A stretch of 64,000 nucleotides of DNA from Aphrocallistes beatrix (GCA_963281255.1 OY725491.1:1302001-1366000); one strand, 5' to 3'. Counted from the first letter of the stretch, positions 10,624 to 22,076 are shown. The notes: generated by a model not told the origin, from the letters alone. Numbers and translations are program-made.

Positions 10624-11814
10624 ATGAGACTTGTTTACTTCTCAGCAATTTGTATTGTTGCACTATTCGGAGGATCTTACTCGCAATCACCTGATCTCTC
10701 TCCAAGCTACTCATTCAGAGCTACAGGAAGAACAACTATTTTGGGTCAAGACCTCGTTTACGAACCTTATTTAGTGTATAACGATGCTAATAGAGGCCTG
10801 CTTAAATTAGAATTTGCCTTTAGCATTTCCGGACAGCAAACTAATGCAAATTTTCTTGTTAACAGAATGGGCGATGAAGAATTTATCACAGCTAATGGAC
10901 AATGCAGAAGAACTATGTCTATAAGCCAAGCATCAATGCCAGCCGTTCTGGAAAATGAGGATACTTGGAGCAAGTTCAACTTGGTGAGTACCAACGGAGC
11001 TGTTAGAACATACACCTCAGGTACTAATACTCTGATCACGACAAACGGAGTACCAACCAGCTTAACATACTTCGTGACAGCGAGCGGACAACAAACGCAA
11101 GTAGTACTGACCATTCATTCTTTCACTAACAGTACGCCTGCATTTAGTGTTTTTCAGTTAGATCGAGCTTGTGTAGGAGATGGATTTACTTGTGAGAATT
11201 GCTACTACAATTCATTTCCCTCTCTTTCCCCAAACTTTTCATTCCAGGCAACAGGAACAACAACTACTCAGGGTCAAACCATCATTTTAAATCCTTACTT
11301 GGTCTACAACGATGGTTTTCGAGGGTTGCTAAAATTAGAATTTACTTCTACTGTTTCCGGACAGCAAACTACCACAAATGTTCTTTTCAGCAGTTTTGAA
11401 GATGTGGAATTTACGACAACGAGCGACCAATGTGCAAGAACCTCCGCCTCAAATCAAGGATCATTGTCATCCGTTCTGAACTATGCAGATCCATGGAAGA
11501 GATTCGCTTTGGTGAATATCGTCGGAGATGTAAGAACATACACTTCAGGTACTACCACCCTGATCACGACAAACGGAGTACCAACCAGTTTAACATTCTC
11601 AGTGCTTGTCAACGGACAGTCAACACAAACAACACTAAAAATTACTTCATATAATAACTACCCGCCTTCACTTAGTGTTTTCCAGCTAGATCCAGCTTGT
11701 GTAGCAGAAGGATATTCCTGTGGAAGTTGCTACAATGATCGCAGTTCGGCGATCGGAATTGCAAGCAACTTTGTTTACATCATCTCTGCCCTTGTGATAC
11801 TATCCATCCTGAGT
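10624..11814 (+). CDS. Secreted array protein, copy 4: two-domain fusion, 3' end in gap
   Basis: At least 397 residues are encoded here, and the frame runs into the 200-N gap two or three codons before the expected stop. It has a signal peptide, a first complete domain ending 'FQLDRACVGDGFTCENCYY', then directly a second domain ('SFPSLSPNFSFQATG' onward). The second ends 'FQLDPACVAEGYSCGSCY' and carries the only hydrophobic tail. The first unit has lost its anchor and the second its signal peptide, so the join is precise at the mature domain boundaries. This gives one anchored protein with two domains in tandem. Domain 2 diverges from domain 1 much more than copies 3-5 diverge from each other, so it did not arise by very recent self-duplication. 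The N run limits certainty about the end. Confidence 0.85.
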
Positions 11815-12014
11815 NNNNNNNNNNNNNNNNNNNNNNNNNNNNNNNNNNNNNNNNNNNNNNNNNNNNNNNNNNNNNNNNNNNNNNNNNNNNNNNNNNNNNN
11901 NNNNNNNNNNNNNNNNNNNNNNNNNNNNNNNNNNNNNNNNNNNNNNNNNNNNNNNNNNNNNNNNNNNNNNNNNNNNNNNNNNNNNNNNNNNNNNNNNNNN
12001 NNNNNNNNNNNNNN
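11815..12014. other. Assembly gap (200 N)
   Basis: Two hundred Ns truncate the end of the copy-4 gene. Exactly 200 suggests a placeholder of unknown true length. Sequence after the gap is non-coding and is not obviously the 3' UTR seen in the other copies, so array sequence may be missing. Confidence 0.95.
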
Positions 12015-13324
12015 GTAACAAATATATTTACATTTAACCAATTATTAAGGTCAGTCAAGCATGTTTCCAGACGCAATTTAGATTCTTCGATTTGTGATGG
12101 TGACAATGTTATTTATAGTATCCGGGTAGCATCAGCATATAATAACACAGAAAGGTGAGTTTGTACGATGTCCTCATAGGAGAGATATAAAGATTAAAAA
12201 GTAATGGACCCCATATATATACCTGAGTAACACCGTAGCTAACAATCTGCGGATTAAAGAGCATACAATTTATCTTAATAACCTGTGATCTATAAGATAA
12301 TTTATCCTAATAACATAGGATTTCATTGGACATTAAAAAGAGGTCCTATCCCTGTAATCATGAATAGGAATAAGCATAATATTTCGCCTATGTTATAAAC
12401 CAACTTGTAATAGAAAGATTCTCTTAACTGTGTAGACACAGCCGTATCTTTCTGAAGCCGGTACGTATGTAGGCTAAAATACACACTAACAAAATAAAGT
12501 TTTAGGTATGGTATGGGTAATTTTTACTATGAAACACGTATGACGATATTATTAAACAGAACTTTTTTGGAATCAAGTTCTTATAGAATCGAAGTAATCA
12601 AAATTTTGATCAGTTCAGAGAATAAAAACTAACTAGCTCAATAACCTATATATGTATTCATTTAGTCATTGATATCACAGATTCTGTCATCATTGTATGC
12701 TGTAACTACTGCTTAAACGCATTGACATATCATAAAGGAAGTGCTATAAATTCACGAGGCACAAAGATGTGTCTGTTATAAGTTCCAAAGATCTACTTGT
12801 ATTATTTGATTGTTAAAAGTTATTTTATGATAAAATTGACTAATTATAGCACATAACACATACCTCGATCGTTGTTAACCTTACTAGACTGAAGTTGTTT
12901 GAGTCGTTCAAGTATAATAATCTTTAAAATGTGAACTTTGTGGTTTCAAATTCTCAACGGCTAATGCACCGTATATACTCGAATAGTAGTCGGACTCGAA
13001 TAATCGCCCTCCTAAAGCGGGTGCTGAACTTTCTTTTGCCTGAAAGAAAAAATTAAAGGTATATTCCTATTTTCTGCCATTTCTTGGTTCACTCAATCAG
13101 ATTGTGAATTTCATGAGGGTTCGAAAATAACATTAATATAATTTCAATACGGAAAGCAGAAATTTTTGATGAGAAATCCGAACGAATTTACCTGAAAAGT
13201 AGTCCAAATAATTTGTAACGATCGTTAAACAAGCTATCTCCAGTTAAGTGTCACGACTGTATTATATAGTCAATCAAATTATTTGTATTTTCTAGCTTAT
13301 CAATTAGTGCAATACTTTAGCATT
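12015..13324. other. Non-coding stretch before copy 5
   Basis: No gene was seen. One end of a 'actcgaataatcgccct'-type repeat occurs near 12970-13040 (related ends at 27815 and 54048). The final 160 bases contain the conserved upstream block of the array genes. Confidence 0.5.
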
Positions 13325-13981
13325 ATGAGACTTGTTTACTTCTCAGCAATTGTTGCACTATTCGGAGGATCTTACGCGCAATCACCTGATCTCTCTCCAA
13401 ACTTCTCATTCAGAGCTACAAGAAGAACAACTATTTTGGGTCAAGACCTCGTTTACGAACCTTACTTAGTGTATAACGATGCTGATAGAGGCCTGCTTAA
13501 AATAGAATTTTCAGTTACTGCTTCCGGACAGCAAAATAATGTAAATTTTCTAGTTAACAGAATGGGCGATGAAGAATTTATCACAATTAATGGACAATGC
13601 ACAAGAACTATGTCTATAAGCCAAGCATCAATGCCAGCCGTTCTGGAAAATGAAGATACTTGGAGCAAGTTCAACTTAGTGAGTACCAACGGAGCTGTAA
13701 GAACATACACCTCAGGTACTAATACTCTGATCACGACAAACGGAGTACCAACCAGCTTAACATACTTTGAGACAGCGAGCGGACAACAAACGCAAGTAGT
13801 ACTAACTATTCACTCATACACTAACAGTACGCCTGCATTTAGTGTTTTCTTCCTAGATCCAGTTTGTGTAGAACAAGGGTTTACTTGTGGGAATTGCTAC
13901 AGTTCAGCGATCGGTATTGCTAGCAACTTTGTTTGCATCATTGCTGCCCTTGCGGTATTATCCATACTGGGCATTGCTTAA
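13325..13981 (+). CDS. Secreted array protein, copy 5
   Basis: This 218-residue single-exon member starts at the ATG at 13325, 29 bases after a likely splice acceptor. Its signal peptide (MRLVYFSAIVALFGGSYA) is two residues shorter than in copies 3 and 4. The domain motifs are intact: 'YNDADRGLLKIEF', 'NGQC', 'DTWSKFNL', 'FSVFFLDPVC' and 'FTCGNCY'. The tail 'IASNFVCIIAALAVLSILGIA' fits a GPI-anchor signal. Long stretches are identical to copies 3 and 4, with differences concentrated in scattered surface-type residues. Function is unknown. Confidence 0.85.
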   Translation: MRLVYFSAIVALFGGSYAQSPDLSPNFSFRATRRTTILGQDLVYEPYLVYNDADRGLLKIEFSVTASGQQNNVNFLVNRMGDEEFITINGQCTRTMSISQASMPAVLENEDTWSKFNLVSTNGAVRTYTSGTNTLITTNGVPTSLTYFETASGQQTQVVLTIHSYTNSTPAFSVFFLDPVCVEQGFTCGNCYSSAIGIASNFVCIIAALAVLSILGIA

Positions 13982-15145
13982 ATTGATTGGATATTGTGCG
14001 GAAGCTCATTTTGATTGTGTACTCTTAGGCCTGTAAATGTAGATATAGATATTCTTGTATGTATTATATAGTAGTTTATAGTTAGTTTATCGTATGGAGT
14101 TAGAGATTAACTTAAAGTGTGAATCTTGAGTAATTGTTTATGGACAGTGGTTAGGGATTTCAAATTATAGTCCAGGAGTAATCGACGAAAACCGAAAAAA
14201 ACGAACAAGACCAAAATATCAGTTGATATTGACTAATGAGAGATATTCTATGCTAATAAAATGTCAAGTAGGACTCGATATATACATATAAGAAAAGATT
14301 TTCCAAATCGGACAATCCGTTCAAAAGTTATAACCAAATGATTCCGCAGTAGAAACAAAATTTCCCCATTTAGCGATCCGTTGAAATACTGTAACTAATA
14401 ACCGTTAGAGCTTAACTTGAGTGATTAAAAACTGCAGGAACAGAAGTTTCCTATACCTTGATAATACAATATTTAGAGCTAAAACCTATGGATTATGAGA
14501 TAGCCCTCGCCAAATGCAGAAAATCGCAGAAATTAAGAGGAATTCTTTTTAAATTTCTCAAAAGAAAATTTAGAATCGATTCAAAATAAATGTCTAAGGC
14601 TCGAAAATGTACTGTGGCGTTTCATTATTGATGTTAGAGCTCATTATTATTGATTTTAAAGATTAATATCCATCTTTTTGTTGAATACACGATGTCATTT
14701 TTGTTCAATATTAATAGGAATAGTTCGCTATACTTTCTAAACTGCAGTGCAGTCTATGCTGCTCGCAGCGTAATTATTATATAACAACCAGAGATATAGT
14801 ACTTTCGCTTTCAGTTTATGTTTGATTTATGTTATACGTACAAGTATAGACTTCCATGTTATACAAGTATAGACTTCCATTATTTTCGGTTTTAATTGGC
14901 GTTATATAGCAATAACATTACAGCTATTTCCAATACTTTAAATTATGATCATTCATGCACTAATTATCACATAATATAGGTGAGTCTTAAACTTATGAAA
15001 TTAATCCCTCTGGTTTCCATTAGCTATTAGTTTCGTCGCTCGTGTTAATTCTCGTAATCGAAAACACCGATAGTAGGGATGATTGTAAACGACAGATTCC
15101 TCCCCTCAGCGGGAAGAATTTGGACCGCAGAATTGCCCAAAATTT

Positions 15146-15928
15146 TACACTGAGTATATTTGGCATCGTCTCTCTCAACTCCTTAGAGGTAATCATGCGC
15201 GAAGCAACCTTTATTAATGCAACAAAGTTGTACCGGTACGTATGTCAAAATGTTGCAAGCAACTTTTTTACATCTTGTGTGTTGAATTATTCCATGCGGC
15301 TTTGTTTGTATGGCGACTTTACATTCAGAGAAGTTATCTGTTGATAATTTTAATTTGTTCATGCATCCTAATGAATAAGCTGTAGTGCATCATAACGTAA
15401 TATCAAGGGAAGATGGGGGAATGGATAAATCTAATGGAAACAGGGGGAAATCCCACCCTACATTTCTCAACCATAAATGCATATCTTCAATCAAATTATG
15501 ATATCAAAGGTTTGTAACATCACTGTAGAGGTCCGAATAAACGGACTCCCGCTGATTTATTTATCATAATTTGATTGAAGATATGCATTTATGGTTGAGA
15601 AATGTAGGGTGGGATTTCCCCCTGTTTCCATTAGATTTATCCATTCCCCCATCTTCCCTTGATATTACGTTATGATGCACTACAGCTTATTCATTTGGAT
15701 GCATGAACAAATTAAAATTATCAACATATAACTTTACTCTGAATGTAAAGTCGCCATACACGTTGCAAACAAAGCCGCATGGAATAATTCAACACACAAG
15801 ATGTAAAAAAGTTGCTTGCAACATTTCGACATACATACCGGTACAACTTTGTTGCATTAATAAAGGTTGCTTCGTGCATGATTACCTCAAACGAGTTGAG
15901 AGGGACGATGCCAAATATATTCAGTGTA
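15146..15928. repeat. Long inverted repeat, ~360-bp arms, 57-bp spacer
   Basis: The left arm (about 15146-15503) and right arm (about 15561-15928) are near-perfect reverse complements near the centre and diverge with small indels outward. The spacer is 15504-15560. Transcription would give a hairpin of roughly 350 bp. The mirrored ~100-codon ORFs across the arms look non-coding. No clear target duplication was found at the outer ends, where homology fades through a 12-base indel, so origin by fold-back transposition or inverted duplication is open. Confidence 0.85.
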
Positions 15929-17028
15929 GAACTGCGAATGCATATCTTTTTCTCATGTCTGATAATAAATTCAGTGGATTTGTGAAATATTTCTATGGTG
16001 AATGAAAGGTATTTGGTACGAAATCGTCATGGAACATCGATTATGAAGACATTTTATATAGAAGCAGCGGCTCTGATTTGCGATTTTCGCTGCGTGGAAG
16101 GACACATTTTTTATTCATCAAACTCACCATACAAAACACAGTTCTAGGTCAGACTCGAAAAATCTTTTTAAATCGTTGAAAGTATTCGAATTACAATCTC
16201 TAAAGACCATAATAACTAAGACTGTTTGAGTATAAGAAATTATATACCTAATGAAGCTTGTATCAGAACTTATTTGTCACCCTGTACAACTACAATTGTA
16301 GTTAAACTGGAGTTCAACACATCAATATTTCTTCAAAGCTAATCGTACTGATATACTCCTTAAGTAAGGGCTGTATGCTTTCAATCTTGGGTCCATAGTG
16401 TATTTGATATCTCGTAATCCGCTGATGTTAGACATATATCCTACGTATGTATAATCTAAGGAATTTACTAGGGAATTGCCCCAGTGTGCCAAAATCAGTT
16501 TCCTGCAATTGCAGCTTCAATCAATTCGGTGAATTTGTGAAATATTCCACTCAAACAAAGTATAGTTTAGATTCGGTGAAATGTGTCGATTTTGAAAATA
16601 TCCTAAAAATCATGTTTTTGGGCAAAGAGCTTGTAAACTTTCTCTCTATCTAACCCTCCCCAACTCTCTATCTAACCCCCCCCAACGATGGGGCTTTTGG
16701 GATGTTAAAACCGTTACACCGTTACATGGAGCAACAACTTGCAAAGATCATGCTATCTTGATTCTCTTAATGGGAATCGACGCACAATATCTCAGCTTTC
16801 ACCTTAGGTGCAGAATCGAGATACAAGTTTTTGCGGGTTATGCTGTTTTAATTTTCCGACATTTTCCGTAGTGTTACACCTTTATCCCAATTCTGAGAAC
16901 TGATGTGAAAGCTGGGATTATTCAACGTCAATTCGAGATTGGATTGGAAATTTTGTAAAAAGATCCTTTTCAGATTGTTGCTCCATGTGATGATTGTTTA
17001 ATTAAGTATCACCTTAAAAGCTTTAGGT

Positions 17029-17809
17029 CAGGGGTGCTCAAACTTTTAAATCTACGGGCCACTTTAAAAATTAGGCTCCGCCTTACGGGCCACAAATCAT
17101 AGATCGCCTCTGGCTTTAGTTTAATCAATTTTCAAGCTATACATTTGTAGAGTATTTATAATTATTTCTATATGGTGTTTAGAAAAAAACAATTATTATC
17201 TGTGACGATTGAAGCACGTAAATCTACTGTATATACACTGCCTGAACAAAAGTATTCGTACACCTCATAATTCCCCATACAAATAGTTATAATACTGATT
17301 TATTTAGTGAGTCAAGGTATTTAATTGGTAAGAGATATATATGCTTAATTTAACTTCAAATTCGAATTCTCTATATTCTAATTAGTCACTCTTCAACTTG
17401 TTTACACTCCCACAAGGTTAAAAATTTTCAAACTGTGCCACTTCATACTACCAATGCCATCATATACAATGGTGATCACTCGCGACATGTGGCATAGGAA
17501 AGCAAATGGTGAAAATACTTATTCTTGAGGAAGAGTAATTAATTTGAAAACATATAAAGTGAGTAATTTGAACGTGGAGAATTCGAATTTCAAATTAAGT
17601 GTCTGTCGAGAAGTCAAATTAAGTGTCTCTCTCACAAATAAAATATTCTTGAAACACTAAATAAATCAGTATTATAACTATTTGTATGGGGAATTATGGG
17701 GTGTACGAATACTATTGTTTAGGCAGTGTAGTATATGAATAATGAAAACAAGCGAATTATCCGCGGGTCACAGCGAATGGTCTCGCGGGCCATAGTTTGA
17801 GCACCCTTG
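17029..17809. mobile_element. hAT-type MITE with 8-bp target duplication
   Basis: The element begins 'caggggtgctcaaactt' and ends 'agtttgagcacccttg', imperfect terminal inverted repeats typical of hAT elements. It is flanked by a perfect 8-base direct repeat 'ctttaggt' (17021-17028 and 17810-17817), the hAT target-site size. Segments near both ends share 'cgggcca', seen in related MITEs. It has no transposase and is interrupted by a mariner-type MITE (17236-17728). Confidence 0.9.
17236..17728. mobile_element. 493-bp Tc1/mariner-type MITE nested in the hAT element
   Basis: The terminal inverted repeats start 'cactgcctgaacaaaag' and extend about 75 bp with few mismatches, flanked by TA (17234-17235 and 17729-17730). 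The core lacks any transposase. A related element with the same 'acaaaagtatt' subterminal motif is at 39090-39491, with a partial copy near 43470-43560. Confidence 0.85.
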
Positions 17810-18486
17810 CTTTAGGTGAATGATGCGAAAGTTTAACAAGTTCATTGCCCAAAACAAGGATATTTTTTAAATGTTCAAAATCGACCCATTTCAGCGAATA
17901 AGTAATTAATTGTGGATTGAATTGATAAATAGGAAATATAAAAAATTATTTGTGATAATAGTATAGCCTATAATTGTTTTGAATATATTTTAAATCCCAA
18001 ATTCAAGTTTAGAGCGCCATAAATTATTTGTTTCACATTCAACTGTACAATAAAACTCTGCAACTTAATTGGTTAGAAAATTTTTTACATGCTATGAGGA
18101 AAGGTGTGAAATGTGATTGATCTTGGAAATAGTTGGCATACCTCAAATACAAGAGCGCTTTAAGACTATAATGAAACATTTAGTCCATCCGAAGTGCAAG
18201 TGCTAACCTCTGTACACAAATATATTTTATAAAATCATCAGGAGGGAGGGGTTTAGCAGTTTTTTGTATAAATTTGATGATGTAAACAATCGCATTAATG
18301 CTGATTTATTTTCCTCTATTTTATCTCAATAGTTTACTGAGTTCGAGCATAAAGTGTGTAGAGATAATTGTACCCTCGAAGTCACCCTTCTGATCAGTTA
18401 ATAACTCTGCATAATATCCTAAAGTTATATCCTCTAAAGTTTATAGTTTAACTCCATCTGCTATGACTCACAATATAATTTGCTGA

Positions 18487-18690
18487 ATGAAAGCATTTTT
18501 TGTAATAAGGATCCTAGTTGTAGTATGTCTATTGCAGTCCTATCAGGGCCCCTCTGTTTCAGACCCTGCAGATTTCGGTTACAGAAATTTGGCCACGAGA
18601 CTCAAAAATTCTGCAGAACACTGCTGTATAGTATATACCACACGAATAATCAATCATATTTTCGCCTCTTTGAATACAATTTATATATGA
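18487..18690 (+). CDS. Possible small secreted peptide (67 aa), weak
   Basis: The ATG at 18487 opens a textbook-like signal peptide (MKAFFVIRILVVVCLLQSYQG) followed by about 46 residues with a Cys-Cys pair and no recognised domain. It could be a short secreted peptide, the first exon of an unseen gene, or chance. Overlapping frames are also open, and the surrounding sequence is AT-rich without other coding signs, so support is weak. Confidence 0.2.
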   Translation: MKAFFVIRILVVVCLLQSYQGPSVSDPADFGYRNLATRLKNSAEHCCIVYTTRIINHIFASLNTIYI

Positions 18691-19332
18691 TATCTCAACG
18701 GTTATTAATATAGAGTATTGCAATCCATAGATTTCAAATTTCACCCTTCGAAAGCTCTCAAATGAATACGAATTTCTTAATCTTCCAAAATTTTGGATTT
18801 TCGCATCCCTTTAGTGAGTAGTCACTTCCTGGAGCTGCACTATCGGTCTGTCGACCGAATTTTTTTTGTATATCTAACTTCGATAAAATCAGTTGTGCGT
18901 GGATTCAACAGGCAAGAAAACTATAAAAGCGGATCAGTTGTACTGAATCAATTGAAGTTAATATCTGGAGTTAAAGCTCTCAAAAGTAGGAAAATTTCAA
19001 ATGAATACAGTTCGGTGTTCTGATATTTATGAATGATAAAAATTGATAATATAACCAATGAATACAAATAATCAATTTATAGATACAATATTATTCAATA
19101 GTAAACATAGTGGGAACCAATATATCTTTAATATTTTAGTAATAAATTAATAATCCTTTTTGATGAGATCTCGGAGCAAATTGGTTTAAGAAAATTTCAA
19201 TATTTGGCAACAATCGCTAAAAGTCTCAATTTTTTAAGTATGACTGTATTAGAAAATACTGTTGCATCATGCAGTGATTGATAAAATTATTTGTATTCTT
19301 TTAGATTCCCAATTGTGCAATACTCTAGCATC

Positions 19333-19986
19333 ATGGGACTTGTTAATTTATCAGTAATTTGCATAGTCACACTGTTGGGAGGACTTTATGCACAATCACC
19401 TCCACTTTCCCCAAGCTTCTCATTGAGGGGAACGGGAGCAGTAACAGGAGCTACTCAGGCAACCATCGATTCTCTAATAACCTATAACGATGCCAATAGA
19501 AGGCTATTGCTATCAGAAGTTACCACTACCGTTTCTGGACAGCAAGTTTCTGTAAATGTTCTTAGTAGCGGTGCGGATAATGCAGCATTTGTGACAAGTA
19601 ACGGCCAATGTACAAGAATAGATCCAGGATCAATGACGAACCTTCTGGACAATACCGATCCATGGGGGACGTTCACTTTAGCAAATACCGTCGGGCCTGT
19701 AACCACATACAATTCAGATGCTAATGCTGTCCTGACCTTGACAAGTGGAGTACCAACTGGCTTAACATCCTCTGTGACATCTAGCGGACAAACAACAGTA
19801 ACAGCACTAATCATCACTTCATACACTAACAGTGCGCCTGCATTTAGTGTTTTCCAGCTAGATCCAGCTTGTGTAGCACAAAATTATACCTGTGGGAGTT
19901 GCTACAGTTCGGCGATCGGTATTGCTAGCAACTCTGTTTACATCATCGCTGCCCTTGTGGTACTATCCATACTAAGCATTGCTTAA
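19333..19986 (+). CDS. Secreted array protein, copy 6
   Basis: This 217-residue single-exon member lies 5.3 kb from its neighbour and is closest to copy 1 by motif ('PLSPSFSLRGTG', 'TNLLDNTDPWGTFTLANTVGPVTTYN'). The ATG at 19333 is 28 bases after a likely splice acceptor ('ttttag'). The signal peptide is MGLVNLSVICIVTLLGGLYA. Conserved cysteines occur at 'NGQC', 'LDPAC', 'YTC' and 'GSC'. The hydrophobic tail is 'IASNSVYIIAALVVLSILSIA'. Copies 1, 2 and 6 form one subgroup and copies 3-5 another, implying the array had at least two ancestral genes. Function is unknown. Confidence 0.85.
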   Translation: MGLVNLSVICIVTLLGGLYAQSPPLSPSFSLRGTGAVTGATQATIDSLITYNDANRRLLLSEVTTTVSGQQVSVNVLSSGADNAAFVTSNGQCTRIDPGSMTNLLDNTDPWGTFTLANTVGPVTTYNSDANAVLTLTSGVPTGLTSSVTSSGQTTVTALIITSYTNSAPAFSVFQLDPACVAQNYTCGSCYSSAIGIASNSVYIIAALVVLSILSIA

Positions 19987-20595
19987 ACTGTATTGGATAT
20001 TGTGTGGAAGTTCATTTGGTTGTGTATATTCTTAGGCCTGGTATTTGTAGATATAGATATTCCTGTTTAGATTTCGTCCTAGAGTTAGTATGTACTTGTA
20101 ATTTTACAAGTAGATTATTAAAGTGTGAATCTTGAGTAATGGTTTATGGACAGTGGTTAGGGATTTAAAATTAGTTTGTGGGGATAAATGTGGGGTGAAT
20201 AACTTTTAATTCTAATCAAATTTCCCCATAAATCATGTGTATAACACAATAAATTATTTAGGCTCGAGAGACACTCTTTTAGGCATATGCTTTTAAGTCT
20301 TATTGCGTTAGGAGTGGAAGTTTAAGAATATTCCCCTATGGTATGATGTAATTCAACGATTTAGACATTATGATAATTCATCGAGTAAAATTAGGAGTGA
20401 TGCAGTGCCATGTCTATATTATATCAAATCATATCATAATTACAAAACAGAGCTTTTCGCCTGCAATCCCCACAATTATAATCAGATGATTGGGAAAGGG
20501 ACAATTCGTCATTAATTTATAACTAAAACCAATTGTTAACTAGTCGGAATGTCCAAACCTCAAATTGACACAAAATTATTTTCGAAATTATAATA

Positions 20596-21204
20596 ACAAG
20601 CTGCGCGGCTTGAGGACAATGTGTGTCCGCAAGGTCTCCCTGAGGGCGCCTGGAAATACTCAATCCAATCTATTTTGGGATTTTTTTTACTTCATATAAA
20701 TATTGTAAACAAAAGTTAACAAATAATTTCTCATATGGATCCGAAAATATATTCTAAATCTACACTCCTGAAAACCCCATGTCAACTGTTGGAAGCTAGT
20801 CTCTAGCATATTTTTCAAAATTCGTCAAATGGTGTGAAATTATGTATATAAAGGTGTGAAAATATGCACATAATCCTTTGTATTGCTATACACTATACAT
20901 TTAAGATATCAAACATAGTTGTGGCTTTGAAGTATTAATAACAATGACAATATATTGTAGTGTCGTGTACAATGAATTCCATTGTGATAGTGCAGTCATA
21001 CGTATATATTGTATAGAAAAAGTGTGAAAAATTGTTTTCCTTTTTTTTGTGAAGTGTGAAAATTTCGCTTAGATCTTAGAACTTAATCATAGTCTTAGTA
21101 TTTGACACCTACATGCTAATTTTCATATCTCTACGATTTGCAATTCTTCAATCAATTCGGACAAACAAACAAACAAAAATCCTAGCGTTTTAATATATAA
21201 GATT
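20596..21204. repeat. Dispersed repeat, family C (fuller copy)
   Basis: It starts 'acaagctgcgcggcttgagg', with 'gtgtgtccgc' and 'gggcgcctgg' motifs. It ends in a conserved ~150-bp segment with 'gtgtgaaaatttcgcttag', 'caattcttcaatcaattcgg', a 'caaa' microsatellite and 'ttttaatatataagatt'. The end segment recurs inverted at about 25437-25570, direct at 51062-51247, and inverted at about 60731-60870. Confidence 0.6.
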
Positions 21205-21735
21205 ATAAATATTTCCTAAAAACTTGAAGTTATTGTGAAACTTTGAAACAATGCTCCCTAGGAGGCTATAAATGGATTCAACATACCCGGGGAAAGGAAT
21301 TCAATAGAGAACTAGTGACAATGAATATGGTAATATACAACTACGTACATTGTATTAAATTGGTGAGTTCAACATCAGATATTTCTTCAAAGTTAATCGT
21401 ACTAAAGTCTGAAAGATTATACTCTAGTACATTCATTAATTGAAAGAGTGAAAGTATTTCAATACATTGGATATAACCACCTCTTCAAATACTTCATGCA
21501 GGTGGTGGGTGTGTTAGAAGATTATACTATTCATTTAACACGTTCAAAATATTTCCACGCCTCAGTCATTATATCCGAATTAGTACGGAGTGCACATGAT
21601 GGAGGTTACTCCTAGTCTAGATTTAGTGAAACTTAGGGGAGCAAAATATTCAATATCTTCTTAGAGCAGCAATTATTTTAGAGACGCTACCATTCAATTA
21701 TTAATAATTTCATCTGTTAACCTATTTAAAGTGTA

Positions 21736-22076
21736 CCGTATTGCTTCGAATAAGCGCCCGGGCGCTTATTTATTTTGTGCACCCTTTAGACCCGGCGCTT
21801 ATTCAAACCGGCGCTTATTCAAGCCCCGGCGCTTATTTATTTCATTCGCTATTTTGACCCGGCGCTCTTTTTTTTGTTTACTACATTGACTGGCACTTTT
21901 ATTTTTGACACAACTGAGAATATTAGTTCTATTAAAAAAAGGATAATGTAATGTTTCAAAAAGCACTTGTATCATGCCACTACTGAGAAGACTAGTTTGA
22001 TATGATGTTCAGAGAACTAAAATGCCCCGGCGTCCGACGCTTATTCGAGCCACGGCGCTTATTCAGGGAAATACGG
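21736..22076. mobile_element. TA-flanked element with 'ccgtatt' ends
   Basis: Starts 'ccgtattgcttcgaataagc' and ends in the complement '...gggaaatacgg', between TA dinucleotides (21734-21735 and 22077-22078). Internally it has several subterminal copies of 'ggcgcttatt' in both orientations. No ORF of note. A relative with 'taccgtatt...cggta' ends is at 54048-54377. Confidence 0.6.

Larger units (their letters stand above)
13982..19332. other. 5.3-kb repeat-rich spacer between copies 5 and 6
   Basis: No convincing gene was seen. It contains a long inverted repeat (15146-15928), a hAT-type element (17029-17809) with a mariner-type MITE inside it (17236-17728), and one weak small secreted-peptide ORF (18487-18690). 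Pyrimidine-rich short direct repeats containing 'ctctctatctaacc' lie near 16640-16680. The remainder is AT-rich and featureless. Confidence 0.6.

Noticed and set aside
11775..12106. ORFs spanning the N run on the minus strand
   Set aside because: Created by translating Ns; no real sequence supports them.
15042..16005. Two ~100-codon ORFs mirrored across the long inverted repeat
   Set aside because: They are reflections of the same DNA in opposite arms, with no recognisable motif; repeat-derived frames.
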